DNA of 64,000 bases from assembly GCA_951804985.1 (NCBI GenBank), contig OX638133.1, positions 64,949,867 through 65,013,866 on the forward strand, given 5' to 3'. The notes below the pieces were generated by a model. It was not told the DNA's origin. It did not search any database and was given only the letters and a program-made list of their open reading frames with translations. The position numbers and the translations under genes are program-made. This document shows positions 1-11,017 of this stretch, piece after piece; the stretch's first letter is position 1; every line of letters begins with the position of its first letter. Origin of the DNA: Dryomyza anilis. Lineage: Eukaryota > Arthropoda > Insecta > Diptera > Dryomyzidae.

Positions 1-168
1 ATGTAGTGGATATAATAAATATTTTATGTATAATAATATACATTTATACCATATTAAAGTTAATTGCTATATTATTCATATGCATGTTCCTATTATGTAT
101 TTCTTTATATACATGCAACATATATGGAACATAATGCATATTATAATTTTCCACTATGTTGCCACGTT
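1..168. other. AT-rich flank, no gene
   Basis: Very AT-rich sequence left of the copia-type insertion. I see no ORF or recognisable repeat. Its last bases end in the left copy of the ATAAC target-site duplication (169-173). Confidence 0.6.
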
Positions 169-173
169 ATAAC

Positions 174-323
174 TATTAGCAGAGTAAATAAAAAGTCGGT
201 GTATATTTATGAAACGTTAAAAACAGAATGAAAATTTTATTTTCTAGATATTTTCATATCAACAAACAAAACAATACAAACTAGATATTATAAATATGGT
301 TCGCAACTAGTAGTAATACTAGA
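174..323 (-). repeat. copia 3' LTR (about 150 bp)
   Basis: Nearly identical to 17,857-18,006 and 18,340-18,489. Read in the element's direction it begins TCTAGTATTA, straight after a GAGTGGGGG polypurine tract (324-332 on the + strand), and ends CTCTGCTAATA. The usual TG...CA ends are therefore absent, yet the ATAAC duplication abuts these limits exactly. Confidence 0.8.
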
Positions 324-366
324 CCCCCACTCGAACAATATTTATGAAAAAACTAAACCCATTAAT

Positions 367-1052
367 TTAGAACAAAACAGCAACCATTTTGTCGGTTCCA
401 ACACCAGAAAATTTGACAACGTTCAACTCCCTCTTTTCTCGAATGAAATGATGGCAAACATCTATATGCTTCGATCTCGCCAAGTACTTGTTCGTCGATG
501 CTAACTGAATTGCGCTTTGATTGTCGCAATATACTTGCGTAGCTTCCTCCTTTGTATCAGGATTCAATTCTGCCTCCAGGCCTCGAATCCACAACACCTC
601 CTGTGTGGTAGCCGACCACGCCATGTACTCGGCTTCGGTGGTGGATAGTGCAACAGTTGTTTGATGTTTCGTTGCCCATGATACCGCACCATTTTGTAGC
701 ATACATACGTACCCGGTTACTGACCGTCGTTCATCAGGATCACTAGCCCAATCAGAATCGGAAAATGCGTGGAAATTTTCGTTATCGCCTCTACCGAATT
801 TCAACTTTACAGATTTAGTACCCTTCAGATATCTTAGAATTCTCTTCACAGCTGACCAGTGCTCCTTCCCCTGAATTTGCTGAGCTTGTTTACAGCGAAG
901 CAAATGTTAGGACGAGTTACTTGCGAAGCGAACATAAGACTTCCAATTGCTTGTTGATACGGCACTTTACACATATCGGCTTGATCCTCCTTCGTTTTCG
1001 GGCACATCTCTTTTGACAACTTAACATTTACGTCAATAGGCGTGCATTGCAA
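367..1052 (-). pseudogene. copia RNase H and end of reverse transcriptase, broken
   Basis: The C-terminal part of a copia polyprotein in two frames. Residues from 846-1,052 (VPYQQAIGSLMFASQVTRP) are the conserved RT-RNase H connection. The 367-903 frame carries RNase H with SDSDWASD, STTEAEYMA and CDNQSAIQLA, which hold the catalytic acidic residues, and ends at TDKMVAVLF just before the polypurine tract. A frameshift near 880-900 separates the two. Downstream of the RT fragment (1,201-1,983) and upstream of the 3' LTR, as expected. Not functional in this state. Confidence 0.9.
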
Positions 1053-1983
1053 TCCAGCATTTTAAATTTCTTTAACACATCAGTGACATATGCTTCCTGA
1101 TCCAAGTAGATGTTGTCCTCGTCGCGTGTGATGCGTATTCCTAAGCACTGCTTTGCATCCCCCAAAAAAATCATTTTGAATTCAGCCATCAACTTCTTCT
1201 TCAGATCTTCTCGATAATTGAAATCATTGCTAAATCGTCAACATATATAGCAACGAACGTCATCTTACGGTTGCAGCGATGGTAGTAAATACACGAATCT
1301 ACCTTAGATCTCTTCAATCCGCATTTCTTTAAAGCTTTGTCCAACTTTAAATTCCATACAAGACTGGACTGCTTTAAACCGTAGATTGCTTTCTTCAATT
1401 TCAGAACTTGACCAGGTTGACCAATGTCTATACCCTCAGGCTTTTCTACGTAAATCTCTTCGCGGATGATAACTGCATCCATTTGCTGTATCTGCAGGTT
1501 GTACTTTGCCGCCAATGCCATAAGATATTTAATTGATGAATAGCGTACCACTGGCGAATACGTTTCATTGTAGTCGATGCCTTTCTTCTGCGTAAAACCT
1601 TTTACGACTAATCGAGCCTTGTAGCGTATCTCGTTGTCCTGCTCCTTTTTAATCTTGAACACCCATTTCGTCTTGATTACATTGACTCCAGAAGGCTTGT
1701 CCACACTCTCCCATGTGTCATTTGCTATCAGCGAACTAATTTCCGAATTCATTGCATTGATCCATTTGTCCTTGTCACTTCTAGACGTAGCGTCACTAAC
1801 GGTAATAGGATCGTCCACCAGATCTACTTGTTCAGCGCAATATACAACTTTGTCTTTATTTGCCAATCTTTCGCTTCTGCGCAAAGCCACAGGTTCATCA
1901 TGAACTTCAAGAGTGATGACGTCAGCACGAGACTGCTCGACAGGTTCCAGATAATCCCCCACTTCATGATCATTCTCTAGCAA
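1053..1983 (-). pseudogene. copia reverse transcriptase, broken
   Basis: The open frame at 1,201-1,983 carries copia-type RT: TKWVFKIK, YKARLVVKGF, YNETYSPVVR and the catalytic YVDDL near its end. The segment after QMDAV reads IIREEIYVEKPEG. The usual stretch between QMDAV and the EEIY motif is shortened, so a short internal deletion is likely. The frame ends soon after YVDDL, and 1,053-1,200 continues in another frame toward the RNase H fragment. The N-terminal part is the hydrophilic linker after integrase. Confidence 0.88.
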
Positions 1984-2031
1984 AGATGAACATGACTCAA
2001 AATCGCTTATAACGTCTGCGCTATCCTGCTG

Positions 2032-2479
2032 TCACGAGCTTAATATTTCTGCGCTCGCTTGTTTTTGTGCTTCAGCCCCCACTACAATGGTATATGTTGG
2101 ACACATCTTCTCAACGAAATTGTTGTCTTTTTGAGAGTAGTGGAACTCATTCTCATGGAAAATTACATCTCGACTTATAAAGACTTCTTTTCTGGCCAAA
2201 CTGTAGACTCGGAAACCTTTCGACGTGGTCGAATAACCAACAAAAATACATTTTTCAGACTTTGGGTCAAGTTTGCGACGCTTTTGTTTTGCAATATGAG
2301 CCATTGCTGTACAGCCAAATATTCGAAAATGACTTACGTTTGGTTTGCGTCCAGACCACAACTCTTCCGGCGTCTTTTCTAGCTTCTTGTGCGGCGATCG
2401 GTTGATGATGTAACTTGTACAATAAACTGCTTCCGCCCAGAAAACTTTCGGTAAATTTGCGTCACTCATCATAGAACGT
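2032..2479 (-). pseudogene. copia integrase, C-terminal part
   Basis: Encodes the end of a copia integrase: FWAEAVYCTSYIINRSP, TPEELWSGRKPNVSHFRIFG and the following FVGYSTTSKGFR motif. This is the downstream continuation of the integrase at 16,022-16,391. The two were separated when the gypsy element inserted, and both breakpoints carry GCTT (2,480-2,483 and 16,018-16,021). A stop ends the frame at 2,032, before the RT fragment. Confidence 0.9.
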
Positions 2480-2483
2480 GCTT

Positions 2484-3245
2484 TGTTGCGGGCTCCAGGA
2501 ATCTTTTGTACTTGCCTTTATTGATGAAACCGTCAGTGACAATTTTCCCTCGAAGTCCACAATTCTTTCCTAACATTTATTATTAAATAAAAACGCAAGG
2601 ATATTTTAGACTTGCTTTATACTTTTATTAATTATTTTTAAGTATTTTTACAAGCTTGAGTTTAAACTGAAAACACGTCTGCACTCTAGGCAGTTAAAAT
2701 CATAATGCTTAAAAACTAAACTTAACCTCTACTCATCACCTCGATATCGTGCGACTCACGAACCCCTTGCTTATACTTATTTCTTAAAACACAACTCATA
2801 AATGCAAGCAAGCATATTCTTAAATCTACGTACTACGAAAAACCTCATGAACCCCACATCAGATATTTACTAATATTGTGAAATCATTAACTGAGAAAAT
2901 TCCAATGTGCTAAATTCTTAATTGGTTCCCATGCTGGCGTTAGTCTTGACTTAAATTACAACCAATGCTTTTGTTGTTGCTTTTAAACAGGCGGCACACT
3001 TGCTAGCGTGTGCCGCGGATCCAATTGCAACCAGTGCATTTTTCGTTGCTTTCAAGCGGACTTAATTTTATATCCTGAAAGTATGCACTCATAAACATTA
3101 TGTACTTGTTCCAGTTACATCGTAGACGTTATGTTAAGTTAACATGCATCTGTTATTGTGCTTTTAGATTTGAACTTTATGTGCATACTGGTTATGTGCA
3201 AGCTTTCTTAAATACAACAAAAAAAAACGTTTCTGATTCACAACA
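2484..3245 (-). repeat. gypsy 3' LTR (762 bp)
   Basis: Starts TGTTGCGGG and ends CACAACA on the + strand, so TG...CA ends hold on the element strand. It differs from the 5' LTR (15,255-16,017) at about six bases and one A in an A-run. It is followed on the + strand by TTCTTCCCCCCTTATT (3,246-3,261), the complement of the polypurine tract. Confidence 0.92.
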
Positions 3246-5689
3246 TTCTTCCCCCCTTATTTTAAGAAAAAATTATTATTAAAAAGAATAATAGTTTTTT
3301 CCTTTACATCATTAATATTTCAATATATTTCTTAATTTATTTAACTTACAATAATATTTAAAATCAATAATTATTTTTCATATTATTATAATTTATTTTA
3401 CTTATTTTCATTTTAAGAATCTTATTAATGCTTATCTTCGTTACTCAATTACTTAATTCATGGTCGCAGTTTTAGTGATATTTATATACTTTATGTAACG
3501 TTAAAAAGAAAAATGTATAACATTACAAGTCACTGAACGTTGCAATTGACAAAACAGTAGTTGATCAAGTTACCGCTTTGCAATCGCTGCGTTCCGTGTT
3601 GCTCTGTTGTTTTTCTTGTTTATTCATCTAATCTGTTTATTCTCATCTGTTTATTCTCATTAAATGCTTCAATTTGTGCAACGATTTGTTTTTTTTTTTT
3701 TTGATATTTATTGAAAGTAAGTCATTTAATTTTTGTTGAGTATATCTTTAGTTATTGTTTATATTTATAGTTTTCATATTTTAATGTTTCTTCAAGTTTT
3801 TCATTACTTATTTCTAGTCTATTAAATTAATTATACAAAAAAAAATATAATTGTGTTTTCTATCAATTTAAAACATAAACTGCTGTGATCGATAGTTCTG
3901 TTACTCTCTATTTACGTATATATGTTGGCTGGCTGCATTTTATTTGTTTCTGCCACTGTTTCGAAAAACATTGTTGTTATCATTTATTCTCATCTTTCGT
4001 CTTGATTTTCTTAGCTTTGTTAAATTTGATGTCTTCTATGTTGCGTTGTTTTTTCAGTCAAATTGAATCGTATTTTGTTGAGAGCAGATACTAAAATGGG
4101 TAATTTTGTAATTTTATATTTCTGGATATTAATACGAATGTGTCTTCTTTAAATGTTTTAAGAGTTCTTGTAGCGAAATTGTCATCTTCGGAAATCATCT
4201 TTAATTATACGTACATGTTGTTGTTTGATGTTGTTCTTTTATATTTCACTTGTTGTAAAAATATTTGAATATTTGAAGTTCTTAGTGTTTTTAATTTTCG
4301 TCTTCTCTTTTAAGAAATAATGTTCTTTTGTTGAAGAAATTGGCAGCATAATGTGTGAAATGTCGTTGATTTAGTACAATTATGATAACTTTGTTGATGT
4401 GTCAAATTTCTTTTTCCATAAGGTTAGCATTGACAGCTGAATAAGTGTATATGGAATAGCTCCTTCAACTTATTTACAAAATATTAGCTTGTTCCTTGAG
4501 TGATAAAATTGTTATCTTTTAATTATATGTACGTAAAGATGTAAAATGTTGTTGCTTCTTTATGGTAGAATAGTCGCAACTTTGCTGATTGGTCGAAATT
4601 CCACATTCATGTTTATATTGAGCTCCTTTCTTTTAATTAAACATGTTATTGATGTACAATTGTTGTTGTCCGCGCAATGACTCTCACATGTTTCTTTATC
4701 ATTCGTCTCTTGTACTTCATTACATAATATTACCATTTCAGACCTTTACCCAACAAAATCAAACGATCTTCTTTGACAATTAAAATTTAAACTTAGTGTC
4801 TTCTGCGTCGAATTTTATTGTTTGGTGGATTTCTAGTTCTTCTTCGTGCATGTTTTATTTCTTTGTTGTGGTTGAAATGCATTTCCAGAGCCAGGATTAT
4901 TTTTAAAAATACTTATTACTTTGTAATGTTTACTATAACTTTATAAATAATTTATATTTAACATCATTTTTACTTTCAGTATTCATAATCTTTGTTTATA
5001 TTACCTTACATCATAGTATTAAAATTTTATATTTTAATTGTATATTTACATCGAACATTTTACTGTAAATCTTTAATTGTAAAATCTTTAATTTTTTTTC
5101 TTAATATATAGACATTATTTTATTTATAATTTCATTAGCACATGAATCAATGCTAATTCTATTCAAAAATACTTAGCTATTTATTCATGCAATAATTTGT
5201 GAATTTAATCATTATTGACAATTTTCAATAATGATAAGCGCGCGCGATTTATGCATAACTACTTTTGTACATTCAATAGGTACATATATATTTTCATTAC
5301 CGTGTAATGATCACATTTAAAACGTTTGTTAATTTTGTTAGATTGTGTATTGTATTTTTTTTTCTTATAATTCAATTATTGTTCAAATTTTTACGCTGCA
5401 TTAACGTATCTCGTTTCATTTTCGGTACATTAGTGCAGTGTTCCTAGATGCAAAACGCTGAATTGCATTTTATCGCTTATAACATTAGCTCCTCACTTCT
5501 ATATGTGCTCCACTTTAGTGTGTGCTACGCTAACACCTATCTATACTTCAAGTGCAATGATCTTTCTGTCGTTTGTTTCCATAAACAATGCTCTTGACCA
5601 TGAAAGTGAAGCACTGACCTACCCCAATTATAGTGACAGTGAATAATATTTGTTCGTTCAATTGTGTATTACTTAAGAGTTATATGCTT
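3246..5689 (-). other. gypsy 3' internal region without an env ORF
   Basis: About 2.4 kb between the end of integrase and the 3' LTR, where errantiviruses of the gypsy group keep env. It is very AT-rich with no long reading frame on either strand. Apart from the polypurine tract at 3,246-3,261 I see no recognisable feature. It may be an untranslated 3' region or a fully decayed ORF. Confidence 0.6.
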
Positions 5690-6398
5690 TTAATAAGTTA
5701 TTATGGAATTTTTTCCCACTGTTGTCACAGGACTTATTATCGAAAGGACTTCATAGGGACCTACCCAGATTGGTGAAAATTTGTTTTTCCTATTCTGGTT
5801 TTTTAATAAAACTTTATCTCCTTCCTTAAAAACTACCGTATTTAATGTATTATCGTAACTTCGTTTAGATCTTTCCTTAGCTTTTTCTTGATTTTGGCTG
5901 ACTATCTCATGTGTACGCTGTATTTGGTATTTTAATACCTTATTGTAATCTTTACTGTTATAAATTGGTGAACATTTTCGTTTTAGGTTGGTTGGCATGT
6001 CAAATTCAAATCCGTATAAAGTACGACAAGGCGTTTACCCTGTTGACATATGCACTGTGTTATTGTGCACATGCATTGCCGAATTCAACCATTGATCCCA
6101 GTTGGACTCATCCTCTTTTGCAAAACATCTCAAATACTCCGCTAAAGGTCTATGACTTCGTTCTAACGAGCCATTCGCCTGCGGGTGATAAGGTGTTATA
6201 TGCTGTTTTTAATGTTTAATAACTTGCACGTGTCTGAAAATAATTTTGACACAAAATTTGAACCATTATCTGTAATTAAAATTTTCGGAATATTATAACG
6301 CGTGATAATTTCCTCGTAAAAAGCTTTGGCTAATATGCTTGCTTCCGCGTCTGGGATAGCTACGCAGCACATGTATTTTGAAAAATCGTCTTGAAAAA
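5690..6398 (-). pseudogene. gypsy integrase core and C-terminus, out of frame with pol
   Basis: The integrase continues here in a different frame from the main pol ORF. On the minus strand 6,230-6,420 reads through QDDFSKYM, ILITDNGSNF (second catalytic Asp) and LSPAGEW (the Glu region in altered form). The open frame 5,690-5,998 then encodes the basic C-terminal domain with VFKEGDKVLLKNQNR and SPIWVGPYEVL. At least one single-base indel lies at about 6,405-6,425 and another upstream of 5,998. Confidence 0.75.
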
Positions 6399-8819
6399 TT
6401 AAAATATATTTATTTCCTGAACTGTTTCAGGTAAAATTCCTACCAAGTCCATATAAACCTTATCGAATGGACGTGTTGGCGTATCTGTCAAAACCATTGG
6501 CATTTTTGTTAACTTTGAACTTTTGTTCATTTGGCATTTAGGACAGTTTCTAACATATTCTTTTATTTGTTTCTGCATTCCCCTCCATTTAAATTGTTTC
6601 TTAATCCTAAAGTATGTTTTAAGTGTGCCCTGATGGCCTCCTAGTGCTGAAGCATGAAAATCTTTCATCACGGTTTTAATTTCATCTGGATCAGCTAATA
6701 TTTGAGCTGAATTCGATTCATTATTTGTATCTATTATTGTTTCATCTATGACTGGTGTACTGATTTGTGGTTTTATTTTTGTGATTTGCTGATCTGAAAT
6801 ATTTTGTGTAGTTTTGGATCGTGTTTGTACGGCTGTAATATCTGGTTCTATATATGGAATTCTGCTTAAAGCATCCGCATTTAAATTCTTTTTGCCTGGT
6901 TTGTACATTATTTCAAAATCATATTCCGATAATTTGTGTCGGAAACGAGCAAGGCGGGATGTCTGATCTTTTAAATTTGCAATACCTTTTAGAGGCTGAT
7001 GATCTGTAAAAATTTTGAATGGTCGCCCTAATAGGTATGCTCTAAAATTCTTTGTTGCCCAAACAATTGCTAAAAATTCCTTTTCAATGGTAGAATATCT
7101 TTTTTCTGCTCCATTTAAAGTTCTACTTGCAAACGCGATCGGTCGGTCGCTTCCTACTTCACCTTGAGATAGGACTGCACCTACTGCTTCGTTACTTGCG
7201 TCTGTTGTTAGAAAAAAAGTTTTTGTAAAATCTGGATATGCTAATATTGGAGGTGAAATTATTGATTCTTTCAATTTAATAAATGAATTTTGACAATCGT
7301 CCGTCCATTTAAATTTTACGTCCTTTTTAAGTAAATTATTAATTGGTAAAGATAACCTGGCCATATTGCTTATGAACTTTCTGTAATAATTAATTAATCC
7401 CAAGAATGCTTGTACTTCTTTTCTGTTTCTTGGTACTGGAATATTTTTTACGCATTCGACCTTAGCGGGGTCTGGCAGCGCACCAAGTTCTGAACATTTA
7501 TGCCCTAAATATACAACTTCACAACGTAAAAACTGACATTTTTCGGTATTTAACTTTAAATTATGGTCTCTTAGTTTCTGTAATACTTTACTTAATCTGT
7601 GTTCATGTTCGCTTATATTTTTCCCATACACAACTATATCATCAAGATATACAAAACAATCGATGCCCTGTAACCCTGTTAAGATGTGATTCATTATTCT
7701 CTGGAAAGTTGCTGGTGCCCCTGTTAAACCGAAAGGCATCCTATTGAATTCAAAATGTCCAAGTCCTGTACTGAAGGCAGTTTTTTCTTTATCACCTTCT
7801 TCTACTAAGACCTGATGATAGCCACTTGCTAAATCTAAAGTTGAACAATACCGACTGTGACCTAATTGATCTAATATTTCATCTATTCGCGGAATAGGAA
7901 ATACCTGTTTTACGGTTACGTCATTTAATTTACGGAAATCTATGACAAGTCTCCATTTTTTGTTACCGTCTTTGTCGCTCCTCTTCGGTACCAATAGTAA
8001 TGGTGAATTCCAGGGTGATATGCTTGGCGATATAATGCCAGCATCTAACATTTTGTTAACCTGTCTATTAATTTCCTCTCTATGTGTGTGTGGAAGTTTG
8101 TATTGCTGTTGGTTAATTGGTGGTTGATTCCATTGTGTTGTTATGTCGTGTTTAAGTATCGGCGTGTATGACAGTTCGTCACCTTCTAAGTGAAAAACAT
8201 CGTGATAAGAAATACAAAGATTTTGTAATGATGTGAATTCCTCCTTATTTAAAGATTCATCAATGTTAATTTTTTCTAATAATCTATTAATTCTATTTTT
8301 TATATTCACTGAATTTATAGTATTTATTGTAGAATTGTTTGTATCTAATTCGCTATACTGATTAAAATTTGAAAATTTCGGTTTAAAATTGTTGTCTATT
8401 ATAATGTCCTTTTCTGTAGCATTTAATACTGATACATAAACTTTATTTTTGTTAACATTCGATAAGCTTTCTCCGAAATATACTCCAGGATAAATTTCTT
8501 GTTTATGTATTAATACAATTGGAATTTTTGTTTTTAGTGTAATTTCTACTATGTTTGCGGTTCTCGGCATGATTTTTATTTCATGATTGTAATAAATATT
8601 TTCTATGTCGGCTCGCGTTTTCATTGGTAATCGGATAGTGTGATTCTTTCCTTTATCGTAGAATGTTATGGTCTTATTAATTGCGTTTATTACGGATCTA
8701 TTCCATATGTTATCCCGTCCTATTATTCCGTCTGCTGGTATTCCTTGTTCAAGAGATACTACATGCACTATTAAATGTAACCACTTTATATAACTGTGTT
8801 GTATATTGGTCGTGGTCAA
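6399..8819 (-). CDS. gypsy pol: protease end, RT, RNase H, integrase start
   Basis: An 806-residue Ty3/gypsy pol frame. The first 40 residues hold the C-terminal protease motif (IPADGIIGRD). RT runs from about residue 230 to 470, with WRLVIDFRKLN, FGLTGAPATFQRIMN and the catalytic YLDDIVVYG near residue 390. RNase H follows, with TTDASNEAVGAVLS near 538 and TDHQPLKG near 605. The integrase HHCC finger (GGHQGTLK and NCPKCQMNK) is near 725-760. The frame stops soon after DLVGILPETVQ because of a frameshift, and integrase continues at 5,690-6,398. The protease active-site triplet is not in this frame. The listed Met may not be a true start, since gypsy pol is normally made by frameshifting from gag. 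Confidence 0.9.
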   Translation of the reverse strand: MTTTNIQHSYIKWLHLIVHVVSLEQGIPADGIIGRDNIWNRSVINAINKTITFYDKGKNHTIRLPMKTRADIENIYYNHEIKIMPRTANIVEITLKTKIPIVLIHKQEIYPGVYFGESLSNVNKNKVYVSVLNATEKDIIIDNNFKPKFSNFNQYSELDTNNSTINTINSVNIKNRINRLLEKINIDESLNKEEFTSLQNLCISYHDVFHLEGDELSYTPILKHDITTQWNQPPINQQQYKLPHTHREEINRQVNKMLDAGIISPSISPWNSPLLLVPKRSDKDGNKKWRLVIDFRKLNDVTVKQVFPIPRIDEILDQLGHSRYCSTLDLASGYHQVLVEEGDKEKTAFSTGLGHFEFNRMPFGLTGAPATFQRIMNHILTGLQGIDCFVYLDDIVVYGKNISEHEHRLSKVLQKLRDHNLKLNTEKCQFLRCEVVYLGHKCSELGALPDPAKVECVKNIPVPRNRKEVQAFLGLINYYRKFISNMARLSLPINNLLKKDVKFKWTDDCQNSFIKLKESIISPPILAYPDFTKTFFLTTDASNEAVGAVLSQGEVGSDRPIAFASRTLNGAEKRYSTIEKEFLAIVWATKNFRAYLLGRPFKIFTDHQPLKGIANLKDQTSRLARFRHKLSEYDFEIMYKPGKKNLNADALSRIPYIEPDITAVQTRSKTTQNISDQQITKIKPQISTPVIDETIIDTNNESNSAQILADPDEIKTVMKDFHASALGGHQGTLKTYFRIKKQFKWRGMQKQIKEYVRNCPKCQMNKSSKLTKMPMVLTDTPTRPFDKVYMDLVGILPETVQEINIF

Positions 8820-8889
8820 ACTTTTTCAACATTCCTGTAAACATATTGTTCACCTTTTGACCTATTTGCATTTCTTCCCATACACATCT

Positions 8890-9117
8890 TTACCGATTAG
8901 TTTCATCTGCTACTAATTTAATCATTTTTGCCCCTATTGCTATTATCATATATATAAAGAAATGTATTAATGCAAAAATTACCATTTTCACTCCCTCACA
9001 AACAAACCACGGTGGATCAATATGTGTATCAACGGTCACTTCAGACGTCTGATTTGCAATATTTTCCTCCACCGGTTTTCTCTTATTTTTAGGAGTTTGG
9101 GTAGTTAATGTGATCAC
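8890..9117 (-). CDS. small ORF between gag and pol (protease region)
   Basis: A 75-residue frame, repeated identically at 13,127-13,354. It starts with a Lys-rich hydrophilic segment and ends in a hydrophobic stretch (FALIHFFIYMIIAIGAKM). It lies where the N-terminal half of the gypsy protease should be. AIGAK sits about where a D-T-G-A active site would be expected, so this may be protease with a substituted active site, or just the gag-pol linker. I do not assign a function. Confidence 0.45.
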   Translation of the reverse strand: MITLTTQTPKNKRKPVEENIANQTSEVTVDTHIDPPWFVCEGVKMVIFALIHFFIYMIIAIGAKMIKLVADETNR

Positions 9118-9316
9118 AGACCCTTCAGCCTTATGATTTACTATTTCTACCCTTTTTGACCTAATTTTGCTATTTTTAATGGGTCCCCAGCTTACTGGCC
9201 TTGGCTGGGCCCCTGGTAGTTTCCCTTGTTTTGATCATTATTCTCCCTCGCCAGATAATCCCTCTTGGCGTAGCAATCAGTTTCTACATGACCAAGTCTA
9301 CGACACCAATCACATT

Positions 9317-10780
9317 TTAAATTATTTCTAGGGGTATTCCTATTTCTATTGTTATTTCTATTTCGTGCCCATATTTTTCACACTCTATACAAAACGTTGT
9401 GTTTTTCCGCGTAATACATTCGTCTCGTGTATGTCCTTTTTTCTGGCAAAAAGAGCATGTTGGTCGTATTTTTGATCCTTCTGTTTTATTTTGTGTTGAT
9501 ATTTTGTGATTTAGTGGGGTAGTTTGAAAATGATTGTTTTGAATACTATTCGTTGGACTGGTTACAGATCGTTGTTCGAAACTGTACACTTCCTCGGGGA
9601 ACCTCGGACCCCCTTGAATTGTTATCTGGGCCTTTAATGCTTCATCTAATAAATCATTCAAGTTTTCTGCTTTGCTACTTAATAATAGAACCTTTATTGT
9701 CGGATCTTTTACACCTACCTTGAATGCTGTCAGAACTGAGTTTACTAGTTCCGTATTAAAAACATCTGTAGGTAGATTTTTATTTTTGTACCTTGAATCT
9801 GCTATTTCATTAGCGTTTGCCCATAATCTTTCTAATCTTCTTGCAAATGTTCTCAGACTTTCACCATCCGCTTGATATGCTTTTCTAATACTATCCTGAA
9901 CCGAATCTAACGTAGTCATTTTTAAATATGTATTTCTTAGAACGTCAAATAACTCCTCTAAATCATTGAACTTTCTTGTGCGGACTAGATCATAAGCGTC
10001 ACCAAGAAGATGCAGTTTGACACAGCTAATGAATTTTTCTTTGTTTTCTTTTGTAATTTTTAGACTTGCTAACGCACAAGCGTCCATGAATCTATAAAGT
10101 TCAGTTTTAACGGATGGTGATTCCGATCCCATAAAAAATGGAACCACACTTCCTACGTAATTCGATACAGTATCTAACGACATTTCTAATGTTGTTTCCG
10201 GTGCTGTTATTTTATCAAATTTTCCTTCAATCTGTAATGCCTCCTTATGATATAATGATGTTTCGTGGGCTAGCTTAACTTCTGATTCTAAAAATCTGAT
10301 TTTCGAATCTAATTCCCTTACTTTATTATTTGCTTCTTCTAATGATTCGAATTCTAGTCTGGGCTGTTGGCTCAGTGCTCGTTCAATTGATTCGTCCGAA
10401 ATATCTTTATTTTTCAGCAAAGTTCTTAATTTTTCGTTTTCTTCCTCTATTCCACTAGCCTGATCTAACAACTCCTGCCGTTTTTCTACAATATCGTTTA
10501 ATTTTTTATTTAATGCAGTAAATTCCCCTTTCCAATCTTCTAATTCTTTTATTTTATGATCACTTTTATGTTCCAAGAAGTATACTAATTGTTCAAAAAC
10601 TACGTCAACTCTTTCGACTTCTGAGTATACCCGTGTGGAACTGACTTTATTTTTTATTAATTCTAAAGTTTCTTTATTGTTAACTTCCGTACTAATTTGA
10701 TTCCACAATTTCTCAGTAAATCTGCCAAGTTGGCCTAATATATTTCTATATGCTACTTCCAATTCCTCAAAGTTCGCCAT
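9317..10780 (-). CDS. gypsy gag (matrix/capsid/nucleocapsid), frameshifted end
   Basis: A 487-residue gag starting MANFEELEVAYRN, 237 bp after the 5' LTR side. Residues about 80-185 form a coiled-coil-like, Glu/Lys/Leu-rich segment, followed by a capsid-like region (SYVGSVVPFFMG-type context, AYDLVRTRKFNDLEEL, YQADGESLRTFARRLERLW). A zinc knuckle CSFCQKKGHTRDEC lies near residues 440-455. A second knuckle (CDWCRRLGHVETDC) lies just downstream at about 9,270-9,315 but in another frame, so the end (IEITIEIGIPLEII) is probably a frameshift artefact. In the related gag at 62,002-63,590 the two knuckles share one frame. Identical copy at 13,554-15,017. Confidence 0.9.
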   Translation of the reverse strand: MANFEELEVAYRNILGQLGRFTEKLWNQISTEVNNKETLELIKNKVSSTRVYSEVERVDVVFEQLVYFLEHKSDHKIKELEDWKGEFTALNKKLNDIVEKRQELLDQASGIEEENEKLRTLLKNKDISDESIERALSQQPRLEFESLEEANNKVRELDSKIRFLESEVKLAHETSLYHKEALQIEGKFDKITAPETTLEMSLDTVSNYVGSVVPFFMGSESPSVKTELYRFMDACALASLKITKENKEKFISCVKLHLLGDAYDLVRTRKFNDLEELFDVLRNTYLKMTTLDSVQDSIRKAYQADGESLRTFARRLERLWANANEIADSRYKNKNLPTDVFNTELVNSVLTAFKVGVKDPTIKVLLLSSKAENLNDLLDEALKAQITIQGGPRFPEEVYSFEQRSVTSPTNSIQNNHFQTTPLNHKISTQNKTEGSKIRPTCSFCQKKGHTRDECITRKNTTFCIECEKYGHEIEITIEIGIPLEII

Positions 10781-10995
10781 ATAATCATTAAAATTTTCAA
10801 TTAAAATTTATAAATTTGTTTAATTTCATTCTTTTCTATAATTTAATTTCACCATTTATTTACTGCTTTCACTCAAACTCACTAAAATTTATTCAATATT
10901 TAATTATACCTTCCTTTCCACTTCTGTGTTACTTCATTTATTTATTTTTTTTAATGCTCCTTCAAATTACTCCTTCAGTCCTTTTTGTAGATTCT

Positions 10996-11014
10996 TGAAA
11001 AACCGGCTGCGCCA
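10996..11014 (-). other. gypsy primer-binding site (first copy)
   Basis: On the element strand, TGGCGCAGCCGGTTTTTC starts a few bases after the LTR end. It resembles the tRNA-Ser-type PBS I recall for the 17.6/297 group, though the tRNA is not verified. The same site is repeated at 15,233-15,251. Confidence 0.7.
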
Positions 11015-11017
11015 AAA

